A stretch of 64,000 nt of DNA from Confluentibacter citreus (GCF_002807055.1 NZ_NIXN01000001.1:868001-932000), one strand, 5' to 3'; shown: positions 44,236-54,621, numbered from the stretch's first letter. Numbers and translations are program-made. Notes: generated by a model not told the origin, from the letters alone.

Positions 44236-44322
44236 TTGCCTTAGAAATTACCGTACATATAAAGAATTTATGTATTTTTATGTTAATCCATTGAGAAATG
44301 TATTTTTGAATACTTGCAATTA

Positions 44323-44352
44323 TTTGTAATATGAAAAAAATATGTAGGTTTG
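44323..44352 (+). promoter_or_regulatory. Consensus promoter of the cysteine-less thioredoxin gene
   Basis: TTTG (44323-44326), an 18-base spacer and TAGGTTTG (44345-44352): both elements match the consensus fully. It lies 32 bases before the ATG. Confidence 0.7.
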
Positions 44353-44384
44353 TATAAGTGTATTTGACTAATAAACAATAAAGT

Positions 44385-44681
44385 ATGTCAAAATTTGGGG
44401 AACTTATTGATGTTGATATTCCTGTTTTGTTAGATTTTTTTACAGAATGGAATGAACAGTCTACAGCTATGCACGCTGTGCTAAGAGATGTTGCCGCGGC
44501 TTTAGGAGATAAAGCTAAGGTTATTAAAATTGATGTTGAAAAGAATGAAGAATTAGCTGAAGCGCTCCGTGTAAAAGGATTGCCAACATTAATCATCTAC
44601 AAAAATGGTGAAATGAAATGGCGACAAAGTGGAGAGCAAGATGCCAATACACTTATAGGCATCATTCAGCAATATATTTAA
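44385..44681 (+). CDS. Thioredoxin-fold protein lacking the CxxC site
   Basis: 98 residues, a complete minimal thioredoxin domain: IPVLLDFFTEWNEQSTAMH in place of WCGPCK, then KVIKIDVEKNEEL and the cis-proline GLPTLIIYKNGE. There is no cysteine at either active-site position, so disulfide chemistry is impossible; it must work as a binding or chaperone-like module. The full consensus promoter argues that it is well expressed and not decaying. Four-base overlap with the convergent deacetylase. Confidence 0.88.
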   Translation: MSKFGELIDVDIPVLLDFFTEWNEQSTAMHAVLRDVAAALGDKAKVIKIDVEKNEELAEALRVKGLPTLIIYKNGEMKWRQSGEQDANTLIGIIQQYI

Positions 44682-45331
44682 AAAATTAAAGGGTTAAAAT
44701 TATAACCTTTTTCACTAAAGTGTTTTAATACTTTAGGCAATATGTATTGCATATTTTTTGATGCTTTTATACTATCATGAAAAACAATAATACTTCCATT
44801 AGTAGATTTTGCTGTAACATTATTTAAGCAGGTTTCCATAGTTACAGTCTTATCCCAATCAAAAGATATGACATCCCACATGATTATTTTATATCCTAGT
44901 TTCATCAATTCTTTTCCTTGTTTAGGCGTTATTTGGCCATAAGGCGGACGAAAGAGATTCATGTTTGAAGACGAAAAATCCATCATTTGAGAACTAATTA
45001 TGCTTTGCGTTTTATCAATCTCAAATAAATAATCCTTAGTTTTTGTTTTCCAACCTTTTACATGATTATAGGTGTGATTTCCAATAGCATGACCATCATT
45101 TAAAATATTTTGAAAGATGTCCCGGTGCGTTTCAATATTTTTTCCTATACAAAAAAAAGTCGCTTTTGCATTGAAGGATTTTAAAGTGTTTAGTACCCAA
45201 TTTGTAATTTCGGGTGTTGGGCCATCATCAAAGGTAAGATAGAGGGTTTTGTCATCAGTTGGGATGTCCCAAACATAGTTTGGGAACATCTTTTTCGCAA
45301 CTAATGGTGTTTTAATGGGTGTTAAGGTCAT
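44678..45331 (-). CDS. Polysaccharide deacetylase (NodB domain)
   Basis: 217 residues. The NodB homology domain has YLTFDDGPTPEITNWVL (Asp-Asp catalytic pair), the metal-binding NHTYNH (HxxxH) and FRPPYGQITP. Carbohydrate esterase family 4: removes N-acetyl groups from peptidoglycan, chitin or another polysaccharide. No signal peptide is obvious. It follows the DUF2723 gene by 13 bases and is co-transcribed, pointing to envelope glycan modification. Confidence 0.92.
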   Translation of the reverse strand: MTLTPIKTPLVAKKMFPNYVWDIPTDDKTLYLTFDDGPTPEITNWVLNTLKSFNAKATFFCIGKNIETHRDIFQNILNDGHAIGNHTYNHVKGWKTKTKDYLFEIDKTQSIISSQMMDFSSSNMNLFRPPYGQITPKQGKELMKLGYKIIMWDVISFDWDKTVTMETCLNNVTAKSTNGSIIVFHDSIKASKNMQYILPKVLKHFSEKGYNFNPLIF

Positions 45332-45344
45332 AACCTTAAAAAAA

Positions 45345-48300
45345 CTATTCGTTAACGGGTTCTATACTTTCAGAACTGTCAATTAGGATATCTATATCTT
45401 GTGGTTGTTCATCAGTATCTGACTCTTCTTCACCATAAAAATGCTTGAATAAATTTAAATTATTATTAAAAATATCACTTTCCTTTTCAGCAAATTCAGG
45501 ATCGTATTTAATTAAAACATCCACTAAACCTTTATAACGCTGAATGTCGGTATAAATCTCTTCAAATAGTTTTTCTTGATTTTTTACTTTTAAGCTGCTG
45601 TAGTATTTTAAGTTTTCTTGATATTTTCTAGCGACTTGTTTGAATAGTTTTTGAGCTTTTTCTTTATTTCCTATTTCATAATAAGCACTAATATAAGGTT
45701 CTAAAAGTGTGTAATATCCAAAATAATCAACAGGCATGTTAGTCATAGCTATGTCTGCTATTTCTTCAGCTTTATCTAGTTTATTCTCATTTATGAGCTG
45801 TTCAATTAGCCTAGCCAAATTACCTCTATAAGAGATGGAATTTTTACGGGTTTCTGGGTCGTGGTAAATATCACCACCACTATTTCCCCAATCCCATTTT
45901 TTAACTTTGCTGTACATTAGGTCACTATCAACACGTCCCATATCGAAAGGATTGGCTTCATTAACAGGCGTTTTAATAGGGACTAGTTTATAACACATCC
46001 CATCTAATTGTAAATAATCTTTCATCCAGATATAGTCATCATCACCAAAGCTACCACCTGTAAAATAAATAGGTCGTTTCCAATCGTTATTGGCAACAAT
46101 ATCCAGCATGAGCAATCTGTTTTTTAATAAAGCACCGGTTGTTAGATGAATATCAATATAAGGCACTATTTTGTCGGCATCTTTAGGCTTTACAATCCCA
46201 TATTTTAAAGCATTTTCTTTATTTACGGGAATCCTCAAATATTCCGTTGGGACATAATTGGCGTTTAAATCTTGACTTCTAAATTGTTTTAAATCTGACG
46301 CATCATAACCTTTTTGTTCAAGTACAAACCTATATTTTGTTTTAGGGTTATTACTTTGTACAATATCCAATAATTGTTTTACCTGTAATGTGTCACTGAT
46401 CATATTTTCAATCTGAAGAAATTCATTAGTCCCAAATTTATAATCGTTATGAGTGAGTTGGGAAGGAATGGGGTCGCTTTCATATGCTTTTCGCTTCATT
46501 TGGTCTATATACCAATCGGTTTGGAACAAACTGGTATTAATAATACGAACATCCGTTCTATAGCCTTCGATTTCCTGGGCGTACCAAAGCGCAAATGTGT
46601 CATTATCACCAATGGTGAATAAAATACCATTTTCTGCACACGAGTCCAAATACATTTTAGCCATGGAATTAGCCGTGTATTTATCAGATCTATCATGATC
46701 ATCCCAATTTTCAGAGGCTAAAATACCGGGCACTAAAACTAAGCAGACAGCTGTAACTAATGGAGCAGTTATATTGGAGGGCACATATTTTTTCAAGGCT
46801 TCATACAAGGCATATACACCAAAACCAATCCAAAGCGCAAACACATAAAAAGATCCAACTACGGAATAATCACGTTCCCTCGGTTCAAAAGGGCGTACAT
46901 TGGTATAAAACTGAATGGCTATTCCCGTAAAGAGGAAAAATACTAGCATAACCCAGAACAGCTTTTTGTCTTTGTTGAACAAAAAGAAAAAACCAATTAA
47001 ACCCAGAATAAAAGGCAATAAGTAATAGGTATTTCTGCCTTTATTATTTTTAACATCACTTGGTAAGTTGTCTTGAGACAAGCCTAAAAGCCATTCGTCA
47101 ACCACTTTAATCCCAGTAATCCAATTGCCATGATTGTCATACCTACCTTGTATGTCATCTTGTTTTCCTGAAAAATTCCACATAAAGTAACGCCAGTACA
47201 TATACCCCAGCTGGTATTGAAACATGTAGATTATATTCGAAAATAAAGAGGGTTTTTCAACATTAATGTTGTTTTTTTCCTTTTTCAAAAAGTTATTATA
47301 ATCTTCATAATCAACATTGCCTTTAGCTACCTCATTTTTAAAATTACTTATTTTTGTTTTATAGCTTGTTACTTGGTTTAATGCATACGTTGTTGCTTGT
47401 TCTTCAGAAGCTCCGGCATTCATGGCATTTCTATAAAAATCATTTTGTAAACTTGGTTTAACATTGAAATCTAGGAAACCTGAAAACATCATATAGTTGT
47501 CGGCATGCTCTGGACTCCACATTCTTGGGAGTATAGCAGCATGTTTGGAATTGAAATTTTGTTTGGCATTTTTGTAATCGTTTACAATCACATATTTACC
47601 TAGGGCTTCATCCTTCTCGTATTTTGGTTTTTCATCTGAATACGGATTGCTGTCATCTAGATAAGCATATTGGTCCGTAAACAAAGGGCCATAAAACAAA
47701 TGGGTTTCTGGGTATTGTTCTAAATTATAATAGGCTAATAATTCTCTAGCGCTGGACGGATCATTTTCATTAACAACAACATTGGCATTCGCCCGAATAG
47801 GAAGCATCAACCATGTTGAAAACCCAATAATGATAAAGGTTAAACATAAAATACCAGTATTTAAATTTTTGTAATTTTTCTCTTTGGTGTATTTTAATCC
47901 GTAATAAATGATGACAACCAATAAGATGCCCGCTATTATAGAGCCTGAATTAAAAGGAAGTCCAATACTATTTACAAAAAATATTTCAAGGGCACTAAAG
48001 ATTTTAAGAATGTTGGGTGCCAATAATTTAAAGATGAATAGTAGGATTGCCACCGAAACCAAATTGGCAATAATGAAATTTTTTATGGTAACCGTTTTGT
48101 AGTTTTTGAAATAATACACCAGACCAATAGCAGGAATGGTCAATAATCCCATAAAATGCACCCCAAAAGAGAGTCCGATAATAAATGAAATTAAAATAAG
48201 CCATTTGCTGGCTCTAGGCTTATCCATATCTTCTTCCCAACGAAGTCCAAGCCAAAACAATGCGGCCATGATTAGGGTTGCCATGGCGTAAACCTCAGTT

Positions 48301-48770
48301 TCAACAGCATTAAACCAAAAAGAATCCGTGAATGTAAATGCTAAACTCCCTACTAAACCACTTCCTAAAATAGCGATGTATTGTTGTTTGGTTAAAGAAA
48401 TTTCAGTTGAATCATTATCAATATTTTCTTTATTAGAATTTGAATAAATAACCAATTTTTTAAGAAGTATGGTAATGGTCCAAAACATGAACAGAATAGT
48501 AAAAGCACTAGACACAGCACTCATCATATTCATCATCCAGCCAATTTGCGAAGGTTCTAAGGCAAAAATAGAGAAAAAGGCTCCCAGCATTTGAAATAAA
48601 GGTGCTCCAGGTGGATGGCCAACTTGTAATTTTGATGCCGTTAAAATATACTCACCAGCATCCCAATAGCTTACGGTAGGCTCAACAGTTAAGCTGTACG
48701 TTATTAATGCTATTAAAAAAGCGAACCAGCCTGTTATGGTGTTCCATTTTTTAAAGTTAAATTGTGTCAT
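45345..48770 (-). CDS. DUF2723 membrane protein with TPR-like C-terminus
   Basis: 1141 residues. The N-terminal half has about a dozen helices with the DUF2723 signature (YSLTVEPTVSYWDAGEY, KLQVGHPPGAPLF). This places it in the GT-C-like superfamily with eukaryotic TMEM260, an O-mannosyltransferase. A large soluble part (about 700-1140) follows, ending in TPR-like helices and an acidic tail. It probably transfers a lipid-linked sugar to proteins or glycans on the outer face of the inner membrane. The downstream NodB gene and the GT2 enzyme at 31.8 kb could serve the same pathway. Confidence 0.85.
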   Translation of the reverse strand: MTQFNFKKWNTITGWFAFLIALITYSLTVEPTVSYWDAGEYILTASKLQVGHPPGAPLFQMLGAFFSIFALEPSQIGWMMNMMSAVSSAFTILFMFWTITILLKKLVIYSNSNKENIDNDSTEISLTKQQYIAILGSGLVGSLAFTFTDSFWFNAVETEVYAMATLIMAALFWLGLRWEEDMDKPRASKWLILISFIIGLSFGVHFMGLLTIPAIGLVYYFKNYKTVTIKNFIIANLVSVAILLFIFKLLAPNILKIFSALEIFFVNSIGLPFNSGSIIAGILLVVIIYYGLKYTKEKNYKNLNTGILCLTFIIIGFSTWLMLPIRANANVVVNENDPSSARELLAYYNLEQYPETHLFYGPLFTDQYAYLDDSNPYSDEKPKYEKDEALGKYVIVNDYKNAKQNFNSKHAAILPRMWSPEHADNYMMFSGFLDFNVKPSLQNDFYRNAMNAGASEEQATTYALNQVTSYKTKISNFKNEVAKGNVDYEDYNNFLKKEKNNINVEKPSLFSNIIYMFQYQLGYMYWRYFMWNFSGKQDDIQGRYDNHGNWITGIKVVDEWLLGLSQDNLPSDVKNNKGRNTYYLLPFILGLIGFFFLFNKDKKLFWVMLVFFLFTGIAIQFYTNVRPFEPRERDYSVVGSFYVFALWIGFGVYALYEALKKYVPSNITAPLVTAVCLVLVPGILASENWDDHDRSDKYTANSMAKMYLDSCAENGILFTIGDNDTFALWYAQEIEGYRTDVRIINTSLFQTDWYIDQMKRKAYESDPIPSQLTHNDYKFGTNEFLQIENMISDTLQVKQLLDIVQSNNPKTKYRFVLEQKGYDASDLKQFRSQDLNANYVPTEYLRIPVNKENALKYGIVKPKDADKIVPYIDIHLTTGALLKNRLLMLDIVANNDWKRPIYFTGGSFGDDDYIWMKDYLQLDGMCYKLVPIKTPVNEANPFDMGRVDSDLMYSKVKKWDWGNSGGDIYHDPETRKNSISYRGNLARLIEQLINENKLDKAEEIADIAMTNMPVDYFGYYTLLEPYISAYYEIGNKEKAQKLFKQVARKYQENLKYYSSLKVKNQEKLFEEIYTDIQRYKGLVDVLIKYDPEFAEKESDIFNNNLNLFKHFYGEEESDTDEQPQDIDILIDSSESIEPVNE

Positions 48771-48872
48771 GAAGATGTTTGTTTTTTACTACGGCGAATT
48801 TAGTAATAAATATGCAATCGCATAATGCTTTTAAGTAAACGTTAAGTATTCGAGATTATTTTTTAAAAAATG

Positions 48873-48903
48873 CTTGTTCAAATAAAACTTTGTGCTAAAT
48901 TTG
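48873..48903 (+). promoter_or_regulatory. Promoter of tRNA-Gln
   Basis: CTTG (48873-48876), a 19-base spacer, then TAAATTTG (48896-48903), an exact -7 match, 17 bases before the tRNA. Confidence 0.65.
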
Positions 48904-48920
48904 CACCCTCAATTACACAT

Positions 48921-48993
48921 TGGCTTATGGTGTAACTGGCAACACGTCTGGTTTTGGTCCAGAAGAGTCTAGGTTCGAGCCCTAGTAAGCCAA
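48921..48993 (+). tRNA. tRNA-Gln (anticodon TTG)
   Basis: A 73-base cloverleaf: acceptor TGGCTTA pairs with TAAGCCA, anticodon stem TCTGG/CCAGA encloses loop TTTTGGT (anticodon TTG), and T-arm CTAGG/CCTAG encloses TTCGAGC. CCA is not encoded. It stands alone with its own promoter and terminator. Confidence 0.96.
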
Positions 48994-49002
48994 CATAATT
49001 GT

Positions 49003-49035
49003 AAATCCTGATTCTATACTGAGTCAGGATTTTTT
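49003..49035 (+). terminator. Terminator of tRNA-Gln
   Basis: AAATCCTGA and TCAGGATTT form a 9-bp stem with a 12-base loop, then a T run. It also faces the convergent universal stress gene. Confidence 0.82.
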
Positions 49036-49052
49036 GTTTTTATTCAAAACAT

Positions 49053-49877
49053 TTAAATTTTAAATGTCATAACAGGTCTTTTAGCATGGTTCACTAAATC
49101 TTCACTAATGCTGCCATTAAAGAAATGCGAGAGGCCTTGTCTGCCGTGGGTACTCATGCCAATTAAATCGGCATTGATGGATTGTGCATAATTCATAATG
49201 CCGCTTTCAATGGTTTCATCATTATATATGTTTATGCTGAAATTTTTAAAATCAACATGTTTGGTAAAGTTTAGCATGCGTTCTTCCGCTTCAAAAGTTG
49301 TCATGAATTTATTGGGCGTATTTACCAATAATAGGTGTATTTTAGCCTTTAAAAGTTTAGCAAAGTCAGTAGCTTTTGTAAAAGGTATTTTACTTTCATC
49401 ATTAAAATCTGACGCAAATACAAAGTTATCTATTTTAAAAGTTTCATGTTCTTTTTTAACTACTAAAACAGGAACTACAGAAGTACGAACTACTTTCTCG
49501 GTGTTTGAGCCAATAAGCATCTCGGTTAGTCCGCTAGTTCCTTTAGAACCCATGATAATTAAATCAATATTATGCTTTTCACACACATGAAAAACACTTT
49601 TAAAGATATCATTAAACTCCACATGTTGGTGAATGGTTATGTCTTTTAGATAGTCGTTTTTAAGTAGTGTTTCAAAATGTTTGCTAGTCAATTTCATAAA
49701 AAAAATAGCCTCTGGCAAATCGTTATTAGCAAGTATAGGGTCTACTTTTTGAAGTGGCAATTCAATAATATGAAGTAAGTGAATGGCACAACGGTGTTTT
49801 TTTGCTAGTTGAGCGGCTACTTTTAATGCGTTTTCGGCTTGAGGGGAAAAATCGGTTGGGACAAGTATTTTTTTCAT
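49053..49877 (-). CDS. Tandem universal stress protein
   Basis: 274 residues from MKKILVPTDFS (the open frame extends 18 codons upstream without Usp similarity). Two Usp domains in tandem, each with the ATP-binding G-x2-G-x9-G pattern: GSKGTSGLTEMLIGS in the first and STHGRQGLSHFFNGS in the second. Cytoplasmic, associated with stress survival. It is divergent from rimP. Confidence 0.93.
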   Translation of the reverse strand: MKKILVPTDFSPQAENALKVAAQLAKKHRCAIHLLHIIELPLQKVDPILANNDLPEAIFFMKLTSKHFETLLKNDYLKDITIHQHVEFNDIFKSVFHVCEKHNIDLIIMGSKGTSGLTEMLIGSNTEKVVRTSVVPVLVVKKEHETFKIDNFVFASDFNDESKIPFTKATDFAKLLKAKIHLLLVNTPNKFMTTFEAEERMLNFTKHVDFKNFSINIYNDETIESGIMNYAQSINADLIGMSTHGRQGLSHFFNGSISEDLVNHAKRPVMTFKI

Positions 49878-49919
49878 GTTTAATGGTGGTATGATTCGTA
49901 TAAATTTATAAATTATTAC

Positions 49920-49950
49920 TTTAAAAATCAATTATAATATTATATATTTG
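49920..49950 (+). promoter_or_regulatory. Promoter of the rimP-nusA-infB operon
   Basis: TTTA (49920-49923), a 19-base spacer, then TATATTTG (49943-49950), an exact -7 match. Transcription would begin near 49957, upstream of the leader hairpin. Confidence 0.6.
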
Positions 49951-49977
49951 CGCCGTTGTTAGGAAAAATAGATATAT

Positions 49978-50003
49978 GAGGGGACAAGAAGTCCCCTCTT
50001 TTT
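49978..50003 (+). terminator. Attenuator-like terminator in the rimP-nusA-infB leader
   Basis: GAGGGGAC and GTCCCCTC form a perfect 8-bp GC-rich stem around AAGAA, followed by TTTTT. It lies between the promoter and the rimP start (50012), so it would stop transcription before the operon unless overridden. Confidence 0.7.
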
Positions 50004-50011
50004 ATAATAAA

Positions 50012-50473
50012 ATGTTTAAGAGTAAGGTTGAGAATTTATTGGATAATGCCCTGTTGGAACGAAGTGATTTGTTTCTTATCGATTTTTCTATTCAGGGAGA
50101 TAATCACATAAAAGTTGTTATTGATGGCGACCAAGGTGTTTCTGTAGAAGACTGTATGTTTGTAAGTCGTGCTATTGAACACAATCTAGATAGAGAGGAA
50201 GAAGATTTTTCTTTGGAAGTCATGTCTGCAGGAGCCACATCTCCGTTAGTGAATAAAAGACAGTACAAAAAAAACATGTCTAGAGAGCTCAAGGTAAAAA
50301 CAACTTCGGAAGTTATAGAAGGCGTTTTGGTTAATGCAACCGAAAACGAGATCACCCTAGAGTGGAAAGCTAAAGAGCCTAAACTTGTGGGTAAAGGAAA
50401 AGTAGTAGTGAAGAAACAAGCTAATATCGCTTTCCAAGATATTGTGGAAGCAAAAGTGATGATTAAATTTTAA
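50012..50473 (+). CDS. rimP: Ribosome maturation factor RimP
   Basis: 153 residues from MFKSKVENLL, the normal family length. An in-frame ATG at 49976 is rejected because it would put the leader hairpin in coding sequence. The KH-like N-terminal domain has FLIDFSIQGDNHIKVVIDGDQGVSVEDC and the C-terminal SH3-like domain LEVMSAGATSPL. It helps assemble the 30S subunit, binding near S12. First gene of the rimP-nusA-infB operon. Confidence 0.95.
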   Translation: MFKSKVENLLDNALLERSDLFLIDFSIQGDNHIKVVIDGDQGVSVEDCMFVSRAIEHNLDREEEDFSLEVMSAGATSPLVNKRQYKKNMSRELKVKTTSEVIEGVLVNATENEITLEWKAKEPKLVGKGKVVVKKQANIAFQDIVEAKVMIKF

Positions 50474-50485
50474 TTCAAAAGGAGT

Positions 50486-51718
50486 ATGGAAAATATTGCG
50501 TTAATTGAATCTTTTTCAGAATTTAAAGACGACAAGTTAATTGATCGTGTAACGTTAATGGCTATTTTAGAGGATGTTTTTAGAAACGCACTAAAGAAGA
50601 AATTTGGAGATGATGACAATTTTGATATTATTGTTAACCCAGACAAAGGGGACTTAGAAATCTGGAGAAATAGAGTTGTGGTTGCAGATGGAGAGGTTGT
50701 AGAACCTAACCAAGAAATTTCATTGTCTGAAGCACGTAAAATTGAACCCGATTTTGAAGTAGGTGAAGATGTGTCCGAAGAAGTAAAGTTAGTAGATTTA
50801 GGTAGAAGGGCTATTTTAGCATTGCGCCAAAATTTAATTTCTAAAATTCACGAGCACGATAATACCATCATCTATAAGCAATTTAAAGATTTAATTGGTG
50901 AAATTTATACGGCTGAGGTACATCATATTCGTCACAGAGCTGTGATTTTATTGGATGATGAAGGTAATGAAATTGTATTGCCAAAAGAAAAACAAATCCC
51001 TTCAGATTTTTTTAGAAAAGGAGACAATGTAAGAGGTGTTATTGATAGTGTTGAGCTTAAAGGAGCAAAACCTACCATTATTATGTCTAGAAGCTCGCCA
51101 GCATTTTTGGAAAAATTGTTTGAACAAGAAATACCTGAGGTTTTTGACGGACTTATAACCATTAAAAATGTGGTAAGGATTCCTGGAGAAAAAGCTAAAG
51201 TAGCTGTAGATTCCTATGATGATAGAATCGATCCTGTTGGAGCATGTGTCGGTATGAAAGGGTCTAGAATTCATGGTATTGTTCGCGAATTAGGAAATGA
51301 GAATATCGACGTTATCAATTATACAAACAATTTACAACTATATATTACTAGAGCTTTAAGCCCAGCAAGGGTTACTTCCATCAAAATAAACGAAGAAACA
51401 AAACGTGCTGAGGTGATATTAAAACCAGAAGAAGTCAGTAAAGCAATTGGTAGAGGCGGGCATAATATTCGTTTAGCGGGTCAATTAACTGGCTATGAGA
51501 TAGATGTGTTTAGAGAAGGAGCGGAAGAGGATGTGGAATTATCTGAGTTCTCCGATGAAATTGAAGCATGGATTATTAAAGAATTTAGTAAAGCTGGACT
51601 TGATACTGCTAAAAGTATCCTTGAGCAAGATGTTCAAGATTTAGTAAAAAGAACAGACTTAGAAGAAGAAACAATTAATGACGTTATTAGGATTCTTAGA
51701 GAAGAATTTGAAGAATAA
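50486..51718 (+). CDS. nusA: Transcription termination/antitermination factor NusA
   Basis: 410 residues: N-terminal RNA polymerase-binding domain (1-125), S1 (about 130-200, GEIYTAEVHHIRHRAVILL), KH1 and KH2 (VGACVGMKGSRIHGIVRELG and SKAIGRGGHNIRLAGQL), and a short helical C-terminus. It lacks the long acidic repeats of the E. coli protein, as is usual in this group. It begins 12 bases after rimP. The terminator in the operon leader is a natural target for feedback by its own product. Confidence 0.97.
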   Translation: MENIALIESFSEFKDDKLIDRVTLMAILEDVFRNALKKKFGDDDNFDIIVNPDKGDLEIWRNRVVVADGEVVEPNQEISLSEARKIEPDFEVGEDVSEEVKLVDLGRRAILALRQNLISKIHEHDNTIIYKQFKDLIGEIYTAEVHHIRHRAVILLDDEGNEIVLPKEKQIPSDFFRKGDNVRGVIDSVELKGAKPTIIMSRSSPAFLEKLFEQEIPEVFDGLITIKNVVRIPGEKAKVAVDSYDDRIDPVGACVGMKGSRIHGIVRELGNENIDVINYTNNLQLYITRALSPARVTSIKINEETKRAEVILKPEEVSKAIGRGGHNIRLAGQLTGYEIDVFREGAEEDVELSEFSDEIEAWIIKEFSKAGLDTAKSILEQDVQDLVKRTDLEEETINDVIRILREEFEE

Positions 51719-51747
51719 CATATATTTGAGTATTTTAAAGGCAATTT

Positions 51748-54555
51748 ATGGCTGAAACAGTAAGATTAAATAAAGTGTTAAGGGAACTCAATATTTCCAT
51801 TGATCGCGCAACGGAGTTTTTAAAGGACAAAGGCGTAGAGATAGAAAAGAGCCCTAACACCAAAATATCAGAGGAAATTCACACACTTCTTTCCAATGAA
51901 TTTCAAGTAGATGCAAACAAAAAAGTGGCATCTATAGAAGTCAGTGAGGCAAAACTTAAAGAAAAGGAAGTGTTGCGTGAACAACGTGAGCGTGAAATTG
52001 AAGAAAGACAAAAAGAAGCCGCTAAAAGAGAAGAAATTTATAAAGCTACTAGAACGCTTTCTGGTCCTAAACAAGTTGGTAAAATAGATTTAGAGCCACA
52101 AAAGAAGGAAGTTAAACCTGAGCCTGTAAAAGAGGAAGTTGTTAAAGAAGAAGTTGTTAAGCAGGTTGAACCTATAAAAGAAGAGGTTAAAGAAACGAAA
52201 GAGGTAAAAGTTGAAACTGTTGAACCTGAGGTTAAAAAGCCAGAACCTATTGCACCAAAAACAGATATTGTTAAGCCGGTTGTTGTTAAAGAAGAGGTAA
52301 AAGCTGATGCTGTTGAGCCTGAAGAAGAAACATTAGTAACAAAATACCAAAAGCTTACAGGGCCAAAAATATCTGGTGATAAAATAGATTTAAGTCAGTT
52401 TAATAAGCCAAAAAAGAAGAAGGAAGATAAAAAACCCGAAACTAAGCCGAATGATGCTAATGCCGCCAATAAGAAAAAGCGTCGTAGAATTAGTAAAGTG
52501 GGAGGGCCTCAAGCAGGTAATAATACTACTCAAGCACGACCAACAGATGCCTCGGCTAGACCTAGTTCGGGTCCAAATGATAGAAACGATAGATTTAAAG
52601 GTAATAATAAACCTGGTCAAGCAAGAAGACCTATTCTTAAAGAAGAGCCTAGTGATGAAGATGTAAAAAAACAAGTAAGAGAAACGCTTGAAAAATTACA
52701 AGGAAAAGGATCCAAAGGAAAAGGAGCTAAATATAGAAGAGAGAAAAGAGACTACCATAGAGACCAAACTGAAAGGAATCTTGAGTTAGAAGCAGCAGAA
52801 AGCAAAATACTTAAAGTTACCGAATTTGTTACGGCAAGCGAAGTTGCTACCATGATGGATGTACCAGTAACCCAAATTATTTCTGCATGTATGTCACTTG
52901 GAATGATGGTTACAATGAATCAGCGTTTAGATGCTGAAACCTTATCTATCGTTGCCGATGAATTTGGTTATAAAGTAGAATTTGTAACTGCCGATATAGA
53001 AGAATCCATAGAGGTTAAGGAAGATTCAGAAGAAGATTTATTACCTAGAGCACCTATTGTAACCGTAATGGGTCACGTAGACCATGGTAAAACATCCTTA
53101 CTGGATTATATCCGTAAGGAAAATGTAATTGCGGGAGAATCAGGAGGTATTACCCAACATATTGGTGCTTATGGCGTGGTGTTGGAAGGTGGTCAAAAGA
53201 TAGCTTTTTTGGATACTCCGGGTCACGAAGCATTTACCGCCATGCGTGCACGTGGAGCACAAGTAACAGATTTAGCTATTATTGTTGTAGCGGCGGATGA
53301 TGATATTATGCCACAAACCAAAGAAGCTATTGCGCATGCACAAGCTGCCAGTGTGCCTATTGTTTTTGCCATCAATAAAATTGATAAACCAGATGCAAAT
53401 CCTGAAAAGATTAAGGAAGGATTAGCTCAAATGAACTTATTGGTTGAAGATTGGGGTGGAAAAATCCAATCGCATGATATTTCAGCTAAAAAGGGAACTG
53501 GGGTTAAAGAATTATTAGAAAAAGTATTACTTGAAGCCGAGTTATTGGAGCTTAGGGCAAATCCGAATAAAAATGCCACTGGAACCGTTGTGGAAGCTTT
53601 CCTTGATAAAGGACGTGGGTATGTGTCAACTATATTGGTACAAGCAGGAACTTTACGCGTTGGCGATTATGTATTAGCAGGGAAAAATAGTGGTAAGGTA
53701 AAAGCCATGCATGATGAGCGTGGAAATGATGTTACTGCTGCTGGACCATCAACACCCGTTTCTATTTTAGGATTGGATGGAGCGCCACAAGCTGGAGATA
53801 AATTTAATGTATTTGATGATGAGCGTGAGGCCAAACAAATAGCTTCCAAACGTGCTCAATTACAACGAGAACAATCAGTTAGAACACAACGTCACATTAC
53901 CCTTGATGAAATTGGTCGTCGTATTGCTTTAGGGGATTTCCAAGAATTGAACATTATCCTTAAAGGGGATGTGGATGGTTCTGTAGAAGCATTAACAGAT
54001 TCGTTCCAAAAATTATCTACAGAAGAGATTCAAATTAACATTTTACATAAAGGTGTTGGAGCCATCACAGAAAGCGATGTGTTATTAGCCTCTGCATCTG
54101 ATGCTATTATAGTAGGCTTTAATGTGCGTCCTGTTGGGAATGCAAGATCGATTGCCGATAAAGAAGAAATAGATATCAGAACTTACTCTATCATTTACGA
54201 TGCTATAAATGACCTTAAAGATGCTATGGAAGGTATGTTGTCTCCTGAGCTAAAAGAGGAAATTACTGGTACTGCTGAAATTAGAGAGATATTTAAAGTC
54301 ACTAAAATTGGAAGTATTGCAGGCTGTATGGTTACCAATGGTAAAATATTTAGAAACTCAAGCATTCGTTTAATTAGAGATGGTGTTGTTGTTCACACAG
54401 GTGAGTTAACATCATTAAAACGATTTAAAGACGATGCTAAAGAGGTTACTAAAGGATTTGACTGTGGTATGCAAATAAAAAATTATAATGATATTAACGA
54501 AGGAGATATTATTGAAGCATTCCATGAAGTTGAAGTTAAAAAGAAACTTAAGTAA
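51748..54555 (+). CDS. infB: Translation initiation factor IF-2
   Basis: 935 residues. A highly charged N-terminal region (about 60-350, rich in Lys, Glu, Pro and Val with KEEV-type repeats) precedes an IF2_N domain, then the GTPase with G1 GHVDHGKT at 442-449, DTPGHEAF and NKIDKP. Domains II to IV follow. Brings fMet-tRNA to the 30S. It begins 29 bases after nusA and ends the operon at a strong terminator. Confidence 0.97.
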   Translation: MAETVRLNKVLRELNISIDRATEFLKDKGVEIEKSPNTKISEEIHTLLSNEFQVDANKKVASIEVSEAKLKEKEVLREQREREIEERQKEAAKREEIYKATRTLSGPKQVGKIDLEPQKKEVKPEPVKEEVVKEEVVKQVEPIKEEVKETKEVKVETVEPEVKKPEPIAPKTDIVKPVVVKEEVKADAVEPEEETLVTKYQKLTGPKISGDKIDLSQFNKPKKKKEDKKPETKPNDANAANKKKRRRISKVGGPQAGNNTTQARPTDASARPSSGPNDRNDRFKGNNKPGQARRPILKEEPSDEDVKKQVRETLEKLQGKGSKGKGAKYRREKRDYHRDQTERNLELEAAESKILKVTEFVTASEVATMMDVPVTQIISACMSLGMMVTMNQRLDAETLSIVADEFGYKVEFVTADIEESIEVKEDSEEDLLPRAPIVTVMGHVDHGKTSLLDYIRKENVIAGESGGITQHIGAYGVVLEGGQKIAFLDTPGHEAFTAMRARGAQVTDLAIIVVAADDDIMPQTKEAIAHAQAASVPIVFAINKIDKPDANPEKIKEGLAQMNLLVEDWGGKIQSHDISAKKGTGVKELLEKVLLEAELLELRANPNKNATGTVVEAFLDKGRGYVSTILVQAGTLRVGDYVLAGKNSGKVKAMHDERGNDVTAAGPSTPVSILGLDGAPQAGDKFNVFDDEREAKQIASKRAQLQREQSVRTQRHITLDEIGRRIALGDFQELNIILKGDVDGSVEALTDSFQKLSTEEIQINILHKGVGAITESDVLLASASDAIIVGFNVRPVGNARSIADKEEIDIRTYSIIYDAINDLKDAMEGMLSPELKEEITGTAEIREIFKVTKIGSIAGCMVTNGKIFRNSSIRLIRDGVVVHTGELTSLKRFKDDAKEVTKGFDCGMQIKNYNDINEGDIIEAFHEVEVKKKLK

Positions 54556-54580
54556 AAGCTTATCTTAAGTCATATCATAA

Positions 54581-54611
54581 AAAAAGGGACCCTGCAGGAG
54601 TCCCTTTTTTT
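54581..54611. terminator. Terminator after infB, also facing the SPOR gene
   Basis: AAAAAGGGAC and GTCCCTTTTT form a 10-bp stem with loop CCTGCAGGA and a T run. The A run on the other side suits the convergent SPOR gene (stop at 54622). Confidence 0.9.
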
Positions 54612-54621
54612 ATATGTATTT

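Noticed and set aside
49976-50011. Upstream ATG for rimP
   Set aside because: It would translate the hairpin and lengthen the protein by 12 residues beyond the family norm; ATG at 50012 fits alignment.
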